Shown here: in pieces, positions 5,683 through 5,736 of the stretch
Numbering within the stretch: the first letter of the stretch is position 1
How the letters are laid out: each line of letters begins with the position of its first letter
Source: CAYZEE01 sp964477485
GTDB taxonomy: Bacteria; Patescibacteriota; Microgenomatia; Levybacterales; UBA12049
DNA length: 5,736 nucleotides
NCBI GenBank assembly: GCA_964477485.1
Contig: CAYZEE010000054.1
Location: forward strand, 1 to 5,736
Direction of reading: 5' to 3'
Notes under the pieces: model-generated
Database searches by the model: none
What the model was told of the DNA's origin: nothing
What the model saw: the letters and a program-made list of their open reading frames with translations, nothing else
Program-made: the position numbers and the translations under genes

Positions 5683-5736
5683 ATGTATCCACGCATTCCC
5701 AAGGAGAAAAAAGAGGAGATTTTGGCAAAGGTTCAT
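5683..5736 (+). CDS. Putative transposase, N-terminal 18 codons
   Basis: The frame opens at ATG 5683 and is still open at the window edge. The visible residues are MYPRIPKEKKEEILAKVH, a charged helix like the start of a transposase helix-turn-helix domain of the kind found in IS3-type orfA proteins. RBS AAAGGGG (5671-5677) lies 5 bases upstream. The assignment rests mainly on the terminal-repeat-like sequence before it; 18 residues alone cannot establish a family. Another small DNA-binding protein is possible. Confidence 0.55.
   Translation, partial: MYPRIPKEKKEEILAKVH

Larger units (their letters stand above)
5617..5736 (+). mobile_element. Left end of a second, related insertion sequence (partial)
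   Basis: TGACCCGTCCCCTTTAAACT opens the element with the TG expected of IS3-type ends and resembles the end at 5534. It is followed by a small inverted repeat, GTGTC (5644-5648) and GACAC (5663-5667), a TACAAT box between its arms, an RBS, and an open frame from ATG 5683 that runs off the window. The distance from end to ATG (66 bases) is close to that in the first element (74). The right end and any target duplication are not in view. Confidence 0.6.

Overview
The window is AT-rich and is best explained as accessory DNA from a low-GC bacterium. The style of its proteins suggests the Patescibacteria/CPR radiation, possibly Microgenomates. These include a membrane-anchored DsbA-like protein with a short cytoplasmic head, a small TM-plus-SHOCT protein, an anchored HxH-rich protein of unnamed type, and several genes without a clear Shine-Dalgarno sequence. 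This placement is inference from protein style, not from a marker gene. The genetic code looks standard: every complete gene ends in TAA or TAG, and the 690-codon ATPase has no in-frame TGA.

Layout. Positions 1-212 hold the 3' end of a small TM/SHOCT protein. Positions 213-881 are poor in genes. They contain a GC-rich hairpin (241-260), a doubtful small minus-strand ORF with a CPFC motif (428-604, possibly to 709), and a perfect 9-bp palindrome (724-745). Positions 885-5459 hold a tight five-gene operon on the plus strand. It is headed by a good sigma-70-type promoter (TTGACA-17-TAACAT) and a partly palindromic candidate operator. The genes are an ArsR-family sensor, a membrane-anchored DsbA-like thiol oxidoreductase, a small multi-TM protein with a GGCGACG motif, a membrane-anchored histidine-rich protein, and a P1B heavy-metal ATPase. 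Gaps between them are 3 to 14 bases.

From 5534 to the end there are what look like two nested left ends of related insertion sequences. The first carries a strong RBS and an ATG, but its reading frame is cut off after three codons. The second begins exactly there and carries the first 18 codons of a putative transposase.

How the genes may work together. The sensor has Cys56, Cys60 and Cys102, the same pattern as the Cys57/Cys61/Cys102 Cd/Pb site of Mycobacterium tuberculosis CmtR. The last gene is a metal-exporting ATPase. A metal-induced efflux operon is therefore the simplest reading. The unusual part is the middle: three membrane-attached proteins, two with CxxC-type cysteine pairs and one with many histidines, all predicted to act at or outside the membrane. 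They could form an extracytoplasmic thiol and metal handling module coupled to efflux, which I have not seen described as a named system. The metal-site residues in the last two ATPase helices match none of the classic P1B subclasses, so the metal itself remains open.
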